Shown piece by piece: positions 44,071-52,332 of a stretch of 64,000 nucleotides of DNA. This DNA is from Streptomyces sp. NBC_01353 (lineage in GTDB: Bacteria > Actinomycetota > Actinomycetes > Streptomycetales > Streptomycetaceae), in the NCBI RefSeq assembly GCF_036237275.1, contig NZ_CP108352.1, positions 2,790,001 through 2,854,000 of the forward strand. The letters run 5' to 3'. The notes under the pieces are model-generated. The model saw only the letters and a program-made list of their open reading frames with translations. It was not told where the DNA came from and ran no database searches. A program made the translations under genes and the position numbers. Numbering within the stretch: position 1 is the stretch's first letter; each line of letters begins with the position of its first letter.

Positions 44071-44088
44071 ATACCTACCGGCGGGTAT
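44071..44088. promoter_or_regulatory. TetR-type operator upstream of the TetR gene
   Basis: ATACC-TA-CCGG-CG-GGTAT is an 18-bp palindrome (14 symmetric positions) ending 11 bp before the TetR ATG at 44100. The position suggests autorepression. Confidence 0.6.
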
Positions 44089-44099
44089 GGTCGATCCCC

Positions 44100-44729
44100 A
44101 TGTGTAGCCGCACCAGTTCCCGCAGCCGTACCGGACGCCCCCGCAGCGTCGCGGCCGATGCCGCGATCCTCGAGGCGACCCGTGCCGCCCTGGTCGAACT
44201 GGGCTGGTCCAAGCTGACGATGGGCGATGTGGCCGGCCGGGCGGGGGTCGCCAAGACCACGCTCTACCGGCGCTGGGCGAGCAAGAACGAGCTGGTCGTG
44301 GACGCCGTCGCCGTCCTCTTCGACGAACTCGAACTCCCGGACCTCGGCTCCCTCCAGGCCGACATCGAGAACGTGGTGCTGCAGTTCGCCGCGCTGCTCC
44401 AGCGGCCGGAGACGAAGACGGCCCTGATGGCGGTGGTGGCGGAGTCCACCCGTGACGAGCCGCTGCGCGAGCGCATCCGCAGCTCCATCGTCGACCGGCA
44501 GAAGCGGCTGGTTCTGGAGGGTCGCCAGCGCGCCCAGGAGCGCGGCGAACTCCCCACCGACCGGGACCCGGTGTCGATCGACGACACCGACGACCTGATC
44601 TTCGACGTGATAGCGGGCGCGGTGGTCCACCGCGCCCTGGTGAGCGCGGAACCGGTCGACGAGGCCTGGGTCCAGCGCTTCACCGCCCTCCTGATCGGCG
44701 GCCTGGGCGCGGCGGCGGCCACACCCTAG
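44100..44729 (+). CDS. TetR family transcriptional regulator
   Basis: A 209-residue repressor with an N-terminal HTH (ATRAALVELGWSKLTMGDVAGRAGVAKTTLYRRW, ~25-58) and a helical ligand-binding domain of the TetR_C type. ATG 44100 gives MCSRTSSRSRTGRPRS, a basic N-terminal arm common in the family. An 18-bp palindrome sits directly upstream. The stop is one base before the start of the PPOX gene, so the two are co-transcribed and the regulator may control that flavoprotein and itself. The ligand is unknown. Confidence 0.92.
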   Translation: MCSRTSSRSRTGRPRSVAADAAILEATRAALVELGWSKLTMGDVAGRAGVAKTTLYRRWASKNELVVDAVAVLFDELELPDLGSLQADIENVVLQFAALLQRPETKTALMAVVAESTRDEPLRERIRSSIVDRQKRLVLEGRQRAQERGELPTDRDPVSIDDTDDLIFDVIAGAVVHRALVSAEPVDEAWVQRFTALLIGGLGAAAATP

Positions 44730-44730
44730 G

Positions 44731-45150
44731 GTGACGGTCGTGACGATCACTCTGAACAGCGCCGTACGCGCGCTTCTGGACGACATCAACCCGGCGATCC
44801 TGGGCACCGTCCACCCCGACGGCTCTCCGCAGACCTCGGTGGTCTGGGTGGCCAGGGAAGGTGACGAGCTGTTGATCTCCACCCAGGACGGCCGCCGCAA
44901 GGTGCGCAACATCCGGGCCGATCCGCGGGTCAGCCTGATCGTGTACGACCGCAAGGACCCCCAGCTGTACGCCGAGATACGGGGCACGGCCACGGTCGCC
45001 GAGGACGTGGGCCGGGCCGTCGCGGTCGCGATGGAGGAGCGCTACGAGGGTCCGGGCGCCGGCCAGGAGTACCTCGACCTGCCGCCGGAGGTCGTACGGG
45101 TGGTCGTGCGGATCACGCCGACGAAGGTCCTCGGTACGGCCGCGAAGTAG
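44731..45150 (+). CDS. PPOX-class F420/FMN-dependent oxidoreductase
   Basis: A 139-residue split beta-barrel protein (NPAILGTVHPDGSPQTSVVWV..GRRKVRNIRADPRVSLIVYD) of the type usually annotated as PPOX-class F420-dependent enzymes. It binds flavin or F420 and probably reduces a small molecule. GTG 44731 is taken; an in-frame GTG at 44740 is nearly equivalent. It follows the TetR gene with a 1-bp gap and ends before a 16-bp terminator stem. A TetR-PPOX pair suggests an inducible reductase for a toxic or signalling compound. Confidence 0.87.
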   Translation: MTVVTITLNSAVRALLDDINPAILGTVHPDGSPQTSVVWVAREGDELLISTQDGRRKVRNIRADPRVSLIVYDRKDPQLYAEIRGTATVAEDVGRAVAVAMEERYEGPGAGQEYLDLPPEVVRVVVRITPTKVLGTAAK

Positions 45151-45158
45151 TCGAAGCG

Positions 45159-45194
45159 GAAGGGGCGGTACGGGACTTCCCGTACCGCCCCTTC
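45159..45194 (+). terminator. Terminator between the PPOX gene and icmA
   Basis: Perfect 16-bp stem GAAGGGGCGGTACGGG (45159-45174) with 45179-45194, loop ACTT. Lies between convergent genes; probably bidirectional. Confidence 0.85.
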
Positions 45195-45202
45195 TCGTAC
45201 GG

Positions 45203-46903
45203 CTAGAAGCCCGGGGGCTCCGTGTAGATGCCCCACTCCTCGCGGAGCACGTCGCAGATCTCGCCGAGGGTGGCCTCCGCGCGGACCGCGTCGAGCATCG
45301 GGCCGATCATGTTGGAGCCGTTGCGGGCCGCTGCCAGCATCGAGTCCAGGGCGACTCGGACGCGGGCGTCGTCGCGGCGCTCCTTGCGCTCGCCGAGGAC
45401 GCGGACCTGCTCCCACTCGACCTCGTGGCTGACCCGCAGGATCTCCAGGTCGCCGGTGACCGAGCCGTGGTGGACGTTGACGCCGACGACGCGCTTGTCG
45501 CCCTTCTCCAGGGACTGCTGGTACTGGAAGGCGGACTCGGCGATCTCGCCGGTGAACCAGCCGTCCTCGATGCCGCGCAGGATGCCGGAGGTGATCGGAC
45601 CGATCGGGTGCTGCCCGTCCGGGTGGGCCCGGCGGCCGCGCTCCTTGATCTGGTCGAAGATCTTCTCCGCGTCGGCCTCGATCCGGTCGGTGAGCTGCTC
45701 GACGTACCAGGAGCCACCGAGCGGGTCGGCCACGTTGGCCACACCCGTCTCCTCCATCAGCACCTGCTGCGTGCGCAGCGCGATCTCGGCGGCCTGCGCG
45801 CTGGGGAGCGCGAGGGTCTCGTCGAGGGCGTTGGTGTGCAGCGAGTTGGTGCCGCCGAGGACCGCGGAGAGCGCCTCCACCGCGGTGCGTACGACGTTGT
45901 TGTACGGCTGCTGGGCCGTGAGGGAGACACCGGCGGTCTGGGTGTGGAAGCGGAGCCACTGGGCCTTGTCGGTCTTGGCTCCGTAGACCTCCTTCATCCA
46001 GCGCGCCCAGATCCGGCGGGCGGCGCGGAACTTGGCGATCTCCTCGAAGAAGTCGAGGTGCGCGTCGAAGAAGAAGGAGAGGCCGGGCGCGAAGACGTCG
46101 ACGTCCAGGCCCCGGGAGAGGCCGAGCTCCACGTAGCCGAAGCCGTCGGCGAGGGTGTACGCGAGCTCCTGCGCGGCCGTCGCCCCGGCCTCGCGGATGT
46201 GGTAGCCGGAGACGGAGAGCGGCTTGTACGCGGGGATGCCCTGCGCGCAGTGCTCCATGAGGTCGCCGATGAGGCGCAGGTGCGGCTCGGGCTGGAAGAG
46301 CCACTCCTTCTGCGCGATGTACTCCTTGAAGATGTCGGTCTGGAGCGTGCCGTTGAGCACGGCCGGGTCGACACCCTGGCGCTCGGCGGCGACCAGGTAC
46401 ATGCAGAAGACGGGCACGGCGGGCCCGGAGATGGTCATCGAGGTGGTGACGTCGCCGAGCGGGATGTCCTTGAAGAGGACCTCCATGTCGGCGGCGGAGT
46501 CGATGGCGACACCGCAGTGGCCGACCTCGCCGAGCGCCTTCGGGTCGTCGGAGTCGCGGCCCATGAGGGTGGGCATGTCGAAGGCGACCGAGAGCCCGCC
46601 GCCGCCGGCGGCCAGGATCATCTTGTACCGCTCGTTGGTCTGCTCGGCGTTGCCGAAGCCGGCGAACTGGCGGATGGTCCAGGTCCGGCCGCGGTAGCCC
46701 GTCGGGTGCAGGCCACGGGTGAAGGGGTACTCACCGGGCCAGCCGATGCGCTCGAAACCCTCGTAGGTGTCCCCGGGCCGCGGCCCGTAGACGGGCTCGA
46801 CCGGGTCACCGGAGAGCGTCGTGAAGTCGGCGTCGCGCTTGCGGGCCTTGTCGTAGCGGGCCTGCCAGCGTCGGCGGCCTTCCTCGATCGCGTCAGCGTC
46901 CAT
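45203..46903 (-). CDS. icmA: Isobutyryl-CoA mutase-like large subunit (acyl-CoA mutase)
   Basis: A 566-residue TIM-barrel subunit of an adenosylcobalamin-dependent acyl-CoA mutase, the exact length of Streptomyces IcmA as I recall. It lacks the C-terminal B12-binding domain, which must come from a separate small subunit (IcmB) not in this window. Visible: the N-terminal region [27 protein letters not shown] and the segment [17 protein letters not shown], which in IcmA replaces the Tyr-containing active-site loop of methylmalonyl-CoA mutase. It should interconvert isobutyryl- and n-butyryl-CoA, linking valine breakdown to polyketide precursors. ATG 46903 lies 8 bp from a perfect 24-bp palindrome. 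MeaB, its likely chaperone, is encoded at 53793. Confidence 0.9.
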   Translation of the reverse strand: MDADAIEEGRRRWQARYDKARKRDADFTTLSGDPVEPVYGPRPGDTYEGFERIGWPGEYPFTRGLHPTGYRGRTWTIRQFAGFGNAEQTNERYKMILAAGGGGLSVAFDMPTLMGRDSDDPKALGEVGHCGVAIDSAADMEVLFKDIPLGDVTTSMTISGPAVPVFCMYLVAAERQGVDPAVLNGTLQTDIFKEYIAQKEWLFQPEPHLRLIGDLMEHCAQGIPAYKPLSVSGYHIREAGATAAQELAYTLADGFGYVELGLSRGLDVDVFAPGLSFFFDAHLDFFEEIAKFRAARRIWARWMKEVYGAKTDKAQWLRFHTQTAGVSLTAQQPYNNVVRTAVEALSAVLGGTNSLHTNALDETLALPSAQAAEIALRTQQVLMEETGVANVADPLGGSWYVEQLTDRIEADAEKIFDQIKERGRRAHPDGQHPIGPITSGILRGIEDGWFTGEIAESAFQYQQSLEKGDKRVVGVNVHHGSVTGDLEILRVSHEVEWEQVRVLGERKERRDDARVRVALDSMLAAARNGSNMIGPMLDAVRAEATLGEICDVLREEWGIYTEPPGF

Positions 46904-46910
46904 GCTTCGA

Positions 46911-46934
46911 ATTTACTAGGACGTCCTAGTAAAT
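46911..46934. promoter_or_regulatory. Perfect 24-bp palindrome at the icmA promoter
   Basis: Half-sites ATTTACTAGGAC and GTCCTAGTAAAT are exact inverted copies with no spacer. AT-rich in a GC-rich background and 8 bp upstream of the icmA ATG, it would cover the promoter or transcription start. A dimeric repressor (TetR- or MarR-like) is the likely ligand; the MarR gene at 47363 is one candidate. Confidence 0.75.
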
Positions 46935-46945
46935 GTCGATGGGAA

Positions 46946-46969
46946 ACCCCCGCACATCCGTGCGGGGGT
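46946..46969 (-). terminator. Terminator of the DUF3817 gene
   Basis: ACCCCCGCAC (46946-46955) pairs perfectly with GTGCGGGGGT (46960-46969); loop ATCC. It lies just past the stop of the minus-strand gene at 46975. Confidence 0.75.
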
Positions 46970-46974
46970 GTGCC

Positions 46975-47307
46975 TCAGACCTTGACCGGGGCCGGCTGCG
47001 CGCCGCTGACCAGCGGAAGTGTCTCGCGGACGACCTTGCGCTCGACGAAGAACGCGGCGAAGGGAATCGTCCCGGACAGCAGCACCCACAGGAGCTTGCC
47101 GAACGGCCACTTCGCCTTGGAGCCCAGGTCGAACGCGAAGATCAGGTAGATGATGTAGAGGACGCCGTGGGCCTGGGAGACCGCGAAGGTCACGTCCTCG
47201 CCCATGTGGAACCCGTACTTGAAGACCATGCAGGTGCACAGCACGAGCAGCATGACGGCGGTGATGTACGCCATCACGCGGTAACGGGTCAGCACGCTGG
47301 ATTTCAT
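46975..47307 (-). CDS. DUF3817 membrane protein (copy 1)
   Basis: A 110-residue membrane protein with three hydrophobic helices (VMAYITAVMLLVLCTCMVF, AHGVLYIIYLIFAFDL, LLWVLLSGTIPFAAFF) and the DUF3817 signature SQAHGVLYIIYLIFAFDL...FFVERKV. It starts with a basic MKSSVLTRYRVM segment resembling the N terminus of a domain also found fused to transporters. No function is known. It has a paralogue at 50581. ATG 47307; a hairpin follows. It is one gene upstream of icmA on the same strand but is separated from it by the terminator and palindrome. Confidence 0.87.
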   Translation of the reverse strand: MKSSVLTRYRVMAYITAVMLLVLCTCMVFKYGFHMGEDVTFAVSQAHGVLYIIYLIFAFDLGSKAKWPFGKLLWVLLSGTIPFAAFFVERKVVRETLPLVSGAQPAPVKV

Positions 47308-47362
47308 GCCGTCGAGCGTAACGGCACGTTCCGGGCGATCTTCGGGCGGGCCCGGCTTCGCG

Positions 47363-47872
47363 TCAGCTCTCGTCGAAGTCGTGCGCGTTCACCCGCAGCG
47401 GGCGCAGCATCGCGAAGATCTCCGCGCACTCCTCGGCGTCGTAGACCCCGAGGCCGAAGTCCATCTCCATCAGATCGCGGGTGGCCGCCTCGACCACCTC
47501 GCGGCCCTTCTCGGTGATGGAGGCGAGGGTTCCGCGGCCGTCGTTGGGGTTGGGCCGCTTGTCCACGAGACCGGACTTCACGAGCCGGTCCACCGTGTTC
47601 GTCACGGACGTGGGGTGGACCATCAACCGCTCACCGATCTTGGACATCGGCAGCTCACCGGCCTTCGAGAAGGTGAGCAGCACGAGGGCCTCGTAGCGCG
47701 CGAAGGTCAGCCCGTACGGCTTGACCACGGCGTCCACCTCCGCGAGGAGGATCTGATGGGCCCGCATGATCGAGGTGATCGCGGCCATCGAGGGGACGGG
47801 CCCCCAGCGGTTCTGCCAGAGCTCGTCGGCGCGGGCGATGGGGTCGAACGGGAGACTGAGCGGCTTCGGCAC
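47363..47872 (-). CDS. MarR family transcriptional regulator
   Basis: A 169-residue winged-helix protein. The wHTH at ~60-125 (YEALVLLTFSKAGELPMSKIGERLMVHPTSVTNTVDRLVKSGLVDKRP NPNDGR) has the wing Arg of NDGRGT. The N-terminal RADELWQNRWGP and C-terminal helices form the dimer. MarR proteins usually repress transporters or catabolic genes and release DNA when bound by phenolic or acyl-CoA ligands. ATG 47872 lies 10 bp after the MFS gene stop, so both are probably co-transcribed. It could control that MFS gene or the icmA palindrome region ~430 bp away, which is speculative. Confidence 0.9.
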   Translation of the reverse strand: MPKPLSLPFDPIARADELWQNRWGPVPSMAAITSIMRAHQILLAEVDAVVKPYGLTFARYEALVLLTFSKAGELPMSKIGERLMVHPTSVTNTVDRLVKSGLVDKRPNPNDGRGTLASITEKGREVVEAATRDLMEMDFGLGVYDAEECAEIFAMLRPLRVNAHDFDES

Positions 47873-47881
47873 GCGTCGACC

Positions 47882-49174
47882 TTACCCACTGGTCACATGG
47901 TGGTCAGCCCCGTCTCGAACTTCGGTCGTACGGACCTCGGCGACGACCGCCAGGACGCAGACCGTGCCGAGCACGCCCGCGCCGACGACCACGAGGTGGA
48001 CGGGGAGGAACTCGGCGGCGAGACCGGCTCCGGTCATGCCGACGCCCTGGATCGTCATCATGCCCGCGGTCATCAGGGTCATGGCCCGGCCGCGCTGCTC
48101 CTCGGGGACGGCGGCGACGAACCAGGCGTCGAGGCCGAGGGTGTACGCGCCGGTGGCGCCGGCCAGGAGGAGGGCGACGGCGGCGAGGGCGATGCCGGGC
48201 TCGACGGCGTAGAGCAGGAACGGCAGCAGCCCCACGGCCACGAGCGGGACGACGATCCGCTCGCGCACGCGGGCGCTGAGGGCGGAGCCGGCGAAGAGCT
48301 CGCCCGCGATGGTGCCGACGGGCATCGCGCACATCAGGAGGCCCAGGGCGGCGGTGGAGGCGCCGATCTCGCGGGCGTAGGGGGCGGCCAGGGCCTCGGG
48401 GGTGACGACGAAGAGGGGCGGGATCCAGAACATGAGCATCAGCGCGCGGATCCGGCGGTCGCGCAGGACGCCCCAGGTCCCGCCGAGGCCCTGACGCCCG
48501 GCGGTCGCCGCTGCCCGTGCCGGGCGGTGGGCGGTGCCGAAGCGCAGCAGCAGCGCCGAAGCGAGGAAGGTGACGGCGGTGATCGCGATGGCGCCGCGCG
48601 GCGGCACGACGGTGAGCAGCACACCGCCGACACCGAACCCGGCGAGCAGGGCGCTCTGCGAGACGATCCGGAGGAGGGAGCGGCCGAGCACGAAGAGGTC
48701 GCCCTCGCCGAGGATGTCGGCGAGGGTCGCCATCCGGGTCCCGTTGAAGACGGGCGCGACGGCGGCGACGGCGCACCGCAGCACGAGCAGCCCGGCGACG
48801 GGGGTCACGGGGGCGACCATCAGCGCGACGCAGCCGGCACAGACGAGATCGCAGACGACGAGCACGCGCCGCGCGGGATACCGATCGGCGACACCGGCGA
48901 GCAGGGTGCCGCCGAGCAGATAGGGCAGGAACCCCAGGGCGAAGGTGAGCGAGGAGAGCAGCGGCGACCCGGTGAGGTCATAGACGAGCACGGTGAGCGC
49001 GATCTCGCTGACGACGACTCCGAGCAGCGAGAGCAGGTGCGCGACGAACACGGTCCTGAACTCCCGCACGGCGAACACGGCGCGGTAGCCGGGGCCGGCT
49101 GTCCGTTCGGGCGCGAGGACCGGGTCGGGTGTCGCACTGGGCGTAGGGGTGGTTCCGGGGTTCTCCTTCGGCAT
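47882..49174 (-). CDS. MFS transporter (enterobactin-exporter-like)
   Basis: A 430-residue membrane protein with about 12 predicted helices after a Pro-rich cytoplasmic N terminus. The segment GVADRYPARRVLVVCDLVCA is the MFS motif A region, and the overall form (FRTVFVAHLLSLLGVVVSEIALTVLVYDLTGS) resembles the DHA3/EntS group that exports macrolides, siderophores or other drugs. The substrate is unknown. ATG 49174 is divergent from the DUF5937/ArsR-type regulator gene across 72 bp that contain a perfect TTCGGCT/AGCCGAA palindrome, so regulation by that protein is likely. Confidence 0.88.
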   Translation of the reverse strand: MPKENPGTTPTPSATPDPVLAPERTAGPGYRAVFAVREFRTVFVAHLLSLLGVVVSEIALTVLVYDLTGSPLLSSLTFALGFLPYLLGGTLLAGVADRYPARRVLVVCDLVCAGCVALMVAPVTPVAGLLVLRCAVAAVAPVFNGTRMATLADILGEGDLFVLGRSLLRIVSQSALLAGFGVGGVLLTVVPPRGAIAITAVTFLASALLLRFGTAHRPARAAATAGRQGLGGTWGVLRDRRIRALMLMFWIPPLFVVTPEALAAPYAREIGASTAALGLLMCAMPVGTIAGELFAGSALSARVRERIVVPLVAVGLLPFLLYAVEPGIALAAVALLLAGATGAYTLGLDAWFVAAVPEEQRGRAMTLMTAGMMTIQGVGMTGAGLAAEFLPVHLVVVGAGVLGTVCVLAVVAEVRTTEVRDGADHHVTSG

Positions 49175-49214
49175 GGGGCGAGACTCACCCCCGTACCCGC
49201 CCCCGCCCTAGACT

Positions 49215-49230
49215 TTCGGCTCCAGCCGAA
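49215..49230. promoter_or_regulatory. Palindromic operator between the MFS and ArsR-type genes
   Basis: TTCGGCT-CC-AGCCGAA, a perfect 7-bp inverted repeat midway in the 72-bp divergent gap. A second TTTCG lies 3 bp further on. It is the natural site for the regulator encoded at 49247. Confidence 0.6.
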
Positions 49231-49246
49231 TCTTTCGTGGGGAGTC

Positions 49247-50245
49247 ATGCCCTATCACCTTCAGTTCGGCGAGGCCGACCCCCTTCGGATCCGGTTCGCG
49301 CTCTCGCCGCTCTGGGAGACACAGTCCGCCGTGCGGGTGCTCGCGCGGCCCCGGCAGCAGGGGTATCACCTGCCCTGGCTCCGGCGGATCCGTGGCGCGG
49401 CCGAGGGGATCGACCTCGGGCCGCTCCATCTGCTGATGCCCCGGCACGGGCACAGCCCGGACTTCCTCTATCCGCCACCTCTCGGGCCCGCCGCCTCCTT
49501 CGAGGAGGAGATCGCGGCCGTACGCGAGACCGATCCCGCCCTCGCGCTGGACGACTTCGCGCGCGCCCTCGCCGACACCCCCGGCGCCGCGGCGACCGAC
49601 GAGGGGCGGCGGATGCTCGCCGACCCCGGGGGCGCCGTCCAGCGGCTCGCCGATCTGCTCCAGGACGCCTGGGACGCCCTGATCGCGCCCGTGTGGCCCC
49701 GGCTGCGCGCCCTCCTCGAAGCCGATGTCGCCTACCACTCCCGCCGCCTCGCCGACGGTGGCCTGGAGCGTCTCCTCGGCGAGCTGCACCCCGGGTTCGA
49801 CTGGGCCGCCGGCAGCGCCACCCTCACCGTCGCCTACCGCGGCGAGCACGTCCGCTCCCTGGACGGGCAGGGCCTGGTCCTGATGCCGTCCGTCTTCACC
49901 TGGCCCGACGTGGTCAGCGGCTTCGACCCGCCCTGGCAGCCGACCGTCGTCTACCCGGCGCGCGGGATCGGCGGGCTGTGGACCGAGGCCCGCGACCGGA
50001 CGCCCGACGCGCTCGCCCGGCTGCTCGGCAGGGCCCGCGCGGACGTGCTGTGCGCCCTGGACGATCCGGCAGGCACGAGCGCGCTCGCGCACCGCCTCGG
50101 CCTCGCCCCCTCCTCCGTGTCGGCGCATCTGTCCGTACTGAAGGAGGCCGGCCTGCTGACCTCCCGCCGCTACGGCCACCAGGTGCTCTACGAGCGCACC
50201 CCGCTCGGCATCGCCCTGACCGCCTCCGGCGGCGCGCACGAGTGA
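49247..50245 (+). CDS. ArsR-type regulator with N-terminal DUF5937 domain
   Basis: A 332-residue protein. Residues 1-~245 match the DUF5937-type N-terminal domain seen before ArsR HTHs in actinobacteria (MPYHLQFGEADPLRIRFALSPLWET), and the last ~80 residues are an ArsR winged helix (RADVLCALDDPAGTSALAHRLGLAPSSVSAHLSVLKEAGLLTSRRYGHQVLY). No metal-binding Cys pair is present, so it is unlikely to be a classic metal sensor; the large N-terminal domain probably binds an organic ligand. ATG 49247 has GGGGAG five bases upstream. It is divergent from the MFS exporter gene, a typical repressor-exporter pair. Confidence 0.87.
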   Translation: MPYHLQFGEADPLRIRFALSPLWETQSAVRVLARPRQQGYHLPWLRRIRGAAEGIDLGPLHLLMPRHGHSPDFLYPPPLGPAASFEEEIAAVRETDPALALDDFARALADTPGAAATDEGRRMLADPGGAVQRLADLLQDAWDALIAPVWPRLRALLEADVAYHSRRLADGGLERLLGELHPGFDWAAGSATLTVAYRGEHVRSLDGQGLVLMPSVFTWPDVVSGFDPPWQPTVVYPARGIGGLWTEARDRTPDALARLLGRARADVLCALDDPAGTSALAHRLGLAPSSVSAHLSVLKEAGLLTSRRYGHQVLYERTPLGIALTASGGAHE

Positions 50246-50271
50246 GCCCCCGACCCGGAGGGGGCGGGGGC
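50242..50271 (+). terminator. Terminator between the ArsR-type and thiamine-binding genes
   Basis: GAGCCCCCG (50242-50250) pairs with CGGGGGCTC (50263-50271), with a further CCC/GGG inside. It overlaps the TGA of the ArsR-type gene and lies between convergent genes. Confidence 0.7.
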
Positions 50272-50290
50272 TCGGCTCCGCGGCGGGTGT

Positions 50291-50584
50291 TCAGCCTTCC
50301 AAGTGGCGTTCCACGGTCGCGACCTTGGAGGCGAGACCGTCCGTGACGCCCGGCCGGATGTCGGCCTTGAGGACCACGGAGACCCGAGGCGCCCGCGCCT
50401 CCACCGCGGCGACGGCGCGCTTGACCACGTCCATCACTTCGTCCCAGTCGCCTTCGATCGAGGTGAACATCGCGTCGGTACGGTTCGGCAGCCCCGACTC
50501 CCGTACGACCCGGACGGCGTCGGCGACGTACTCGCCGACCTCCTCGCCGACCCCGAGCGGCGTGACCGAGAAGGCGACGATCAC
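50291..50584 (-). CDS. MTH1187 family thiamine-binding protein
   Basis: A 97-residue ferredoxin-fold protein of the MTH1187/YkoF-like group, which binds thiamine or related pyrimidines in the cytoplasm. Visible are [24 protein letters not shown] at the N terminus and [23 protein letters not shown] 50584 overlaps the TGA of the upstream DUF3817 gene (GTGA), so the two genes are coupled. Its physiological role is not established; in other bacteria related proteins accompany thiamine transport. There is no thiamine biosynthesis gene or riboswitch nearby. Confidence 0.88.
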   Translation of the reverse strand: MIVAFSVTPLGVGEEVGEYVADAVRVVRESGLPNRTDAMFTSIEGDWDEVMDVVKRAVAAVEARAPRVSVVLKADIRPGVTDGLASKVATVERHLEG

Positions 50585-50925
50585 GCGTTCACCGTGCCCT
50601 CGCGGCCGGCGCGGGAGGCGATCACCGCGTCCTCGGCCTCGCGCTTGAGCTTGCGCTCGGCGAAGAAGCCGCCGAGGGGCAGCACGGAGAGCACGAAGTA
50701 GAGCGCCGCCGTCTTGACGTTCCACTTGGTGCGGTTCCAGGCGTCGAGCCAGAAGAGCACGTAGAGGATGAAGAGAACGCCGTGGATCGCTCCCATGACC
50801 GGCACCGCGTTGAACTCCGTCGTCCGCTTCAGTACGGAGCAGACCAGCAGCAGCAGGAAGGAGACGGCCTCCGGAGCGGAGACGAGTCGGAGGCGCTGGA
50901 GGGAGGAGGCGGTCTTGATGTCCAC
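50581..50925 (-). CDS. DUF3817 membrane protein (copy 2)
   Basis: A 114-residue protein with three membrane helices ([55 protein letters not shown]), a paralogue of the DUF3817 protein at 46975; both share HGVL and the FFxERK end of helix 3. GTG 50925 has AAGGTGA about five bases upstream; longer frames start in non-conserved sequence. It is the first gene of a two-gene unit with the thiamine-binding protein and is divergent from the AIM24 operon. Function unknown. Homologues occur alone or fused to transporters. Confidence 0.85.
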   Translation of the reverse strand: MDIKTASSLQRLRLVSAPEAVSFLLLLVCSVLKRTTEFNAVPVMGAIHGVLFILYVLFWLDAWNRTKWNVKTAALYFVLSVLPLGGFFAERKLKREAEDAVIASRAGREGTVNA

Positions 50926-51043
50926 GGGGGTCACCTTCGGGTGGGAGGGGGTCGGTGATCTTGTGAATGGATGCACAAGCGTCGCCTCATTGTGGCACCC
51001 GACTTTGCTGTCCCTTTGTCCGGGGGCCCCGTAACCTCGCTCC

Positions 51044-51682
51044 GTGGCAACGTTTCGACTCCAAGGCAGCAAAGTGCTGGCCGTCGACATGACCGGTGAC
51101 GCCGTCAAGGCGAAGAACGGCTCGATGGTCGCGTACGACGGCCAGATGGCCTTCAAGAAGATGTCCGGCGGCGGTGAGGGCCTGCGCGGCATGGTCACCC
51201 GCCGGCTCACCGGCGAGCAGATGGAGGTGATGGAGGTGAAGGGCCAGGGAACCTGCTGGTTCGCCGACCGCGCCTCCGAGATCAACCTCGTCTCCCTGCA
51301 CGGCGACAAGCTCTATGTCGAGGCGAGCAATCTCCTCTGCACCGACGCGGGGCTGCGCACCGGCACGAGCTTCACCGGGCTGCGCGGCGGAGCGACCGGC
51401 AACGGTCTCTTCACGACGACGATCGAGGGCACCGGCCAGGCGGCGATCATGTCGGACGGCCCGGCGGTGGTGCTGCGCGTGACGCCGCAGTACCCGCTCT
51501 CCGTCGACCCCGGCGCGTACGTCGCCCACCAGGGCAACCTCCAGCAGAGCTTCCAGTCCGGTGTGACCTTCCGCACCTTCCTGGGCGAGGGCGGCGGCGA
51601 GGCGTTCCAGATCCGCTTCGAGGGCGACGGGCTCGTCTACGTACAGCCGAGCGAGCGCAACACGGTGGGGGGTGACGTCTGA
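51044..51682 (+). CDS. AIM24 family protein (first of three)
   Basis: A 212-residue soluble protein made almost entirely of beta strands with TRAP-like (AIM24) repeats: GQGTCWFADRASEINLVSLHGDKLYVEA and GNGLFTTTIEGTGQAAIM. No signal peptide or membrane segment. AIM24 proteins oligomerise; the yeast relative supports mitochondrial inner-membrane structure, but bacterial function is unknown. GTG 51044 starts shortly after a divergent promoter region. It overlaps the second AIM24 gene by one base (the last base of its TGA is the A of the next ATG), so the three genes are one coupled operon. Each copy has diverged strongly, suggesting hetero-oligomers. Confidence 0.87.
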   Translation: MATFRLQGSKVLAVDMTGDAVKAKNGSMVAYDGQMAFKKMSGGGEGLRGMVTRRLTGEQMEVMEVKGQGTCWFADRASEINLVSLHGDKLYVEASNLLCTDAGLRTGTSFTGLRGGATGNGLFTTTIEGTGQAAIMSDGPAVVLRVTPQYPLSVDPGAYVAHQGNLQQSFQSGVTFRTFLGEGGGEAFQIRFEGDGLVYVQPSERNTVGGDV

Positions 51683-52332
51683 TGCCGTTCCGCGAGATCA
51701 ACTCGAAGATGGTCGAGGCCCAGCTGGTGCCTGGGCAGCGCATGTTCAGCCAGCGCGGCGCGATGCTGGCGTACCGCGGCGACGTCACTTTCACGCCGAA
51801 CATCGCGGGCGGCCAGGGCGGTGTGATGTCGATGATCGGTCGCCGGGTGGCGGGCGAGGCGACCCCGCTGATGACCGTCGAGGGCAACGGCACGGTGATG
51901 TTCGGGCACGGCGGCCACCACATTCAGGTGATCCGGCTGACCGGCGACACCCTCTTCGTCGAGGCCGACCGGCTCCTCGCCTTCGACGGCACCCTGGAGC
52001 AGGGCACGATGTTCATGGGCTCCCAGGGCGGCGTCATGGGCATGGTGCGCGGCCAGGTGACCGGCCAGGGCCTGTTCACGACGACATTGAAGGGCCACGG
52101 AGCGGTCGCGGTCATGGCGCACGGCGGTGTGATCGAGCTGCCGATCACCCCGGGACGCGCGGTCCATGTGGACCCGCAGGCGTATGTCGCCCACCACGGC
52201 GACGTACGGAACAAGCTCTCCACCGCGCTCGGCTGGCGCGACATGGTGGGGCGGGGCTCGGGCGAGGCGTTCCAGCTGGAGCTGAGCGGCAGTGGTGCGG
52301 TGTACGTGCAGGCGTCGGAGGAGAAGCTGTGA
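51682..52332 (+). CDS. AIM24 family protein (second of three)
   Basis: A 216-residue beta-rich AIM24 protein with the same core as its neighbours: GNGTVMFGHGGHHIQVIRLTGDTLFVEADRLLAF and GQGLFTTTLKGHGAVAVMAHGG. It is rich in Gly and Met around residues 100-125 (GTMFMGSQGGVMGMVRGQ), a stretch that may form a surface loop. ATG 51682 overlaps the first gene by one base, and its own end overlaps the third (GTGA), so all three proteins are translated in step. Function unknown. By analogy with TerD-like or TRAP-like rings it could form a membrane-associated scaffold, which is speculation. Confidence 0.87.
   Translation: MPFREINSKMVEAQLVPGQRMFSQRGAMLAYRGDVTFTPNIAGGQGGVMSMIGRRVAGEATPLMTVEGNGTVMFGHGGHHIQVIRLTGDTLFVEADRLLAFDGTLEQGTMFMGSQGGVMGMVRGQVTGQGLFTTTLKGHGAVAVMAHGGVIELPITPGRAVHVDPQAYVAHHGDVRNKLSTALGWRDMVGRGSGEAFQLELSGSGAVYVQASEEKL

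Noticed and set aside
50291-50581. Thiamine (TPP) riboswitch near the thiamine-binding gene
   Set aside because: No TPP motif; the gene overlaps its upstream neighbour by 4 bp, leaving no room for a leader.
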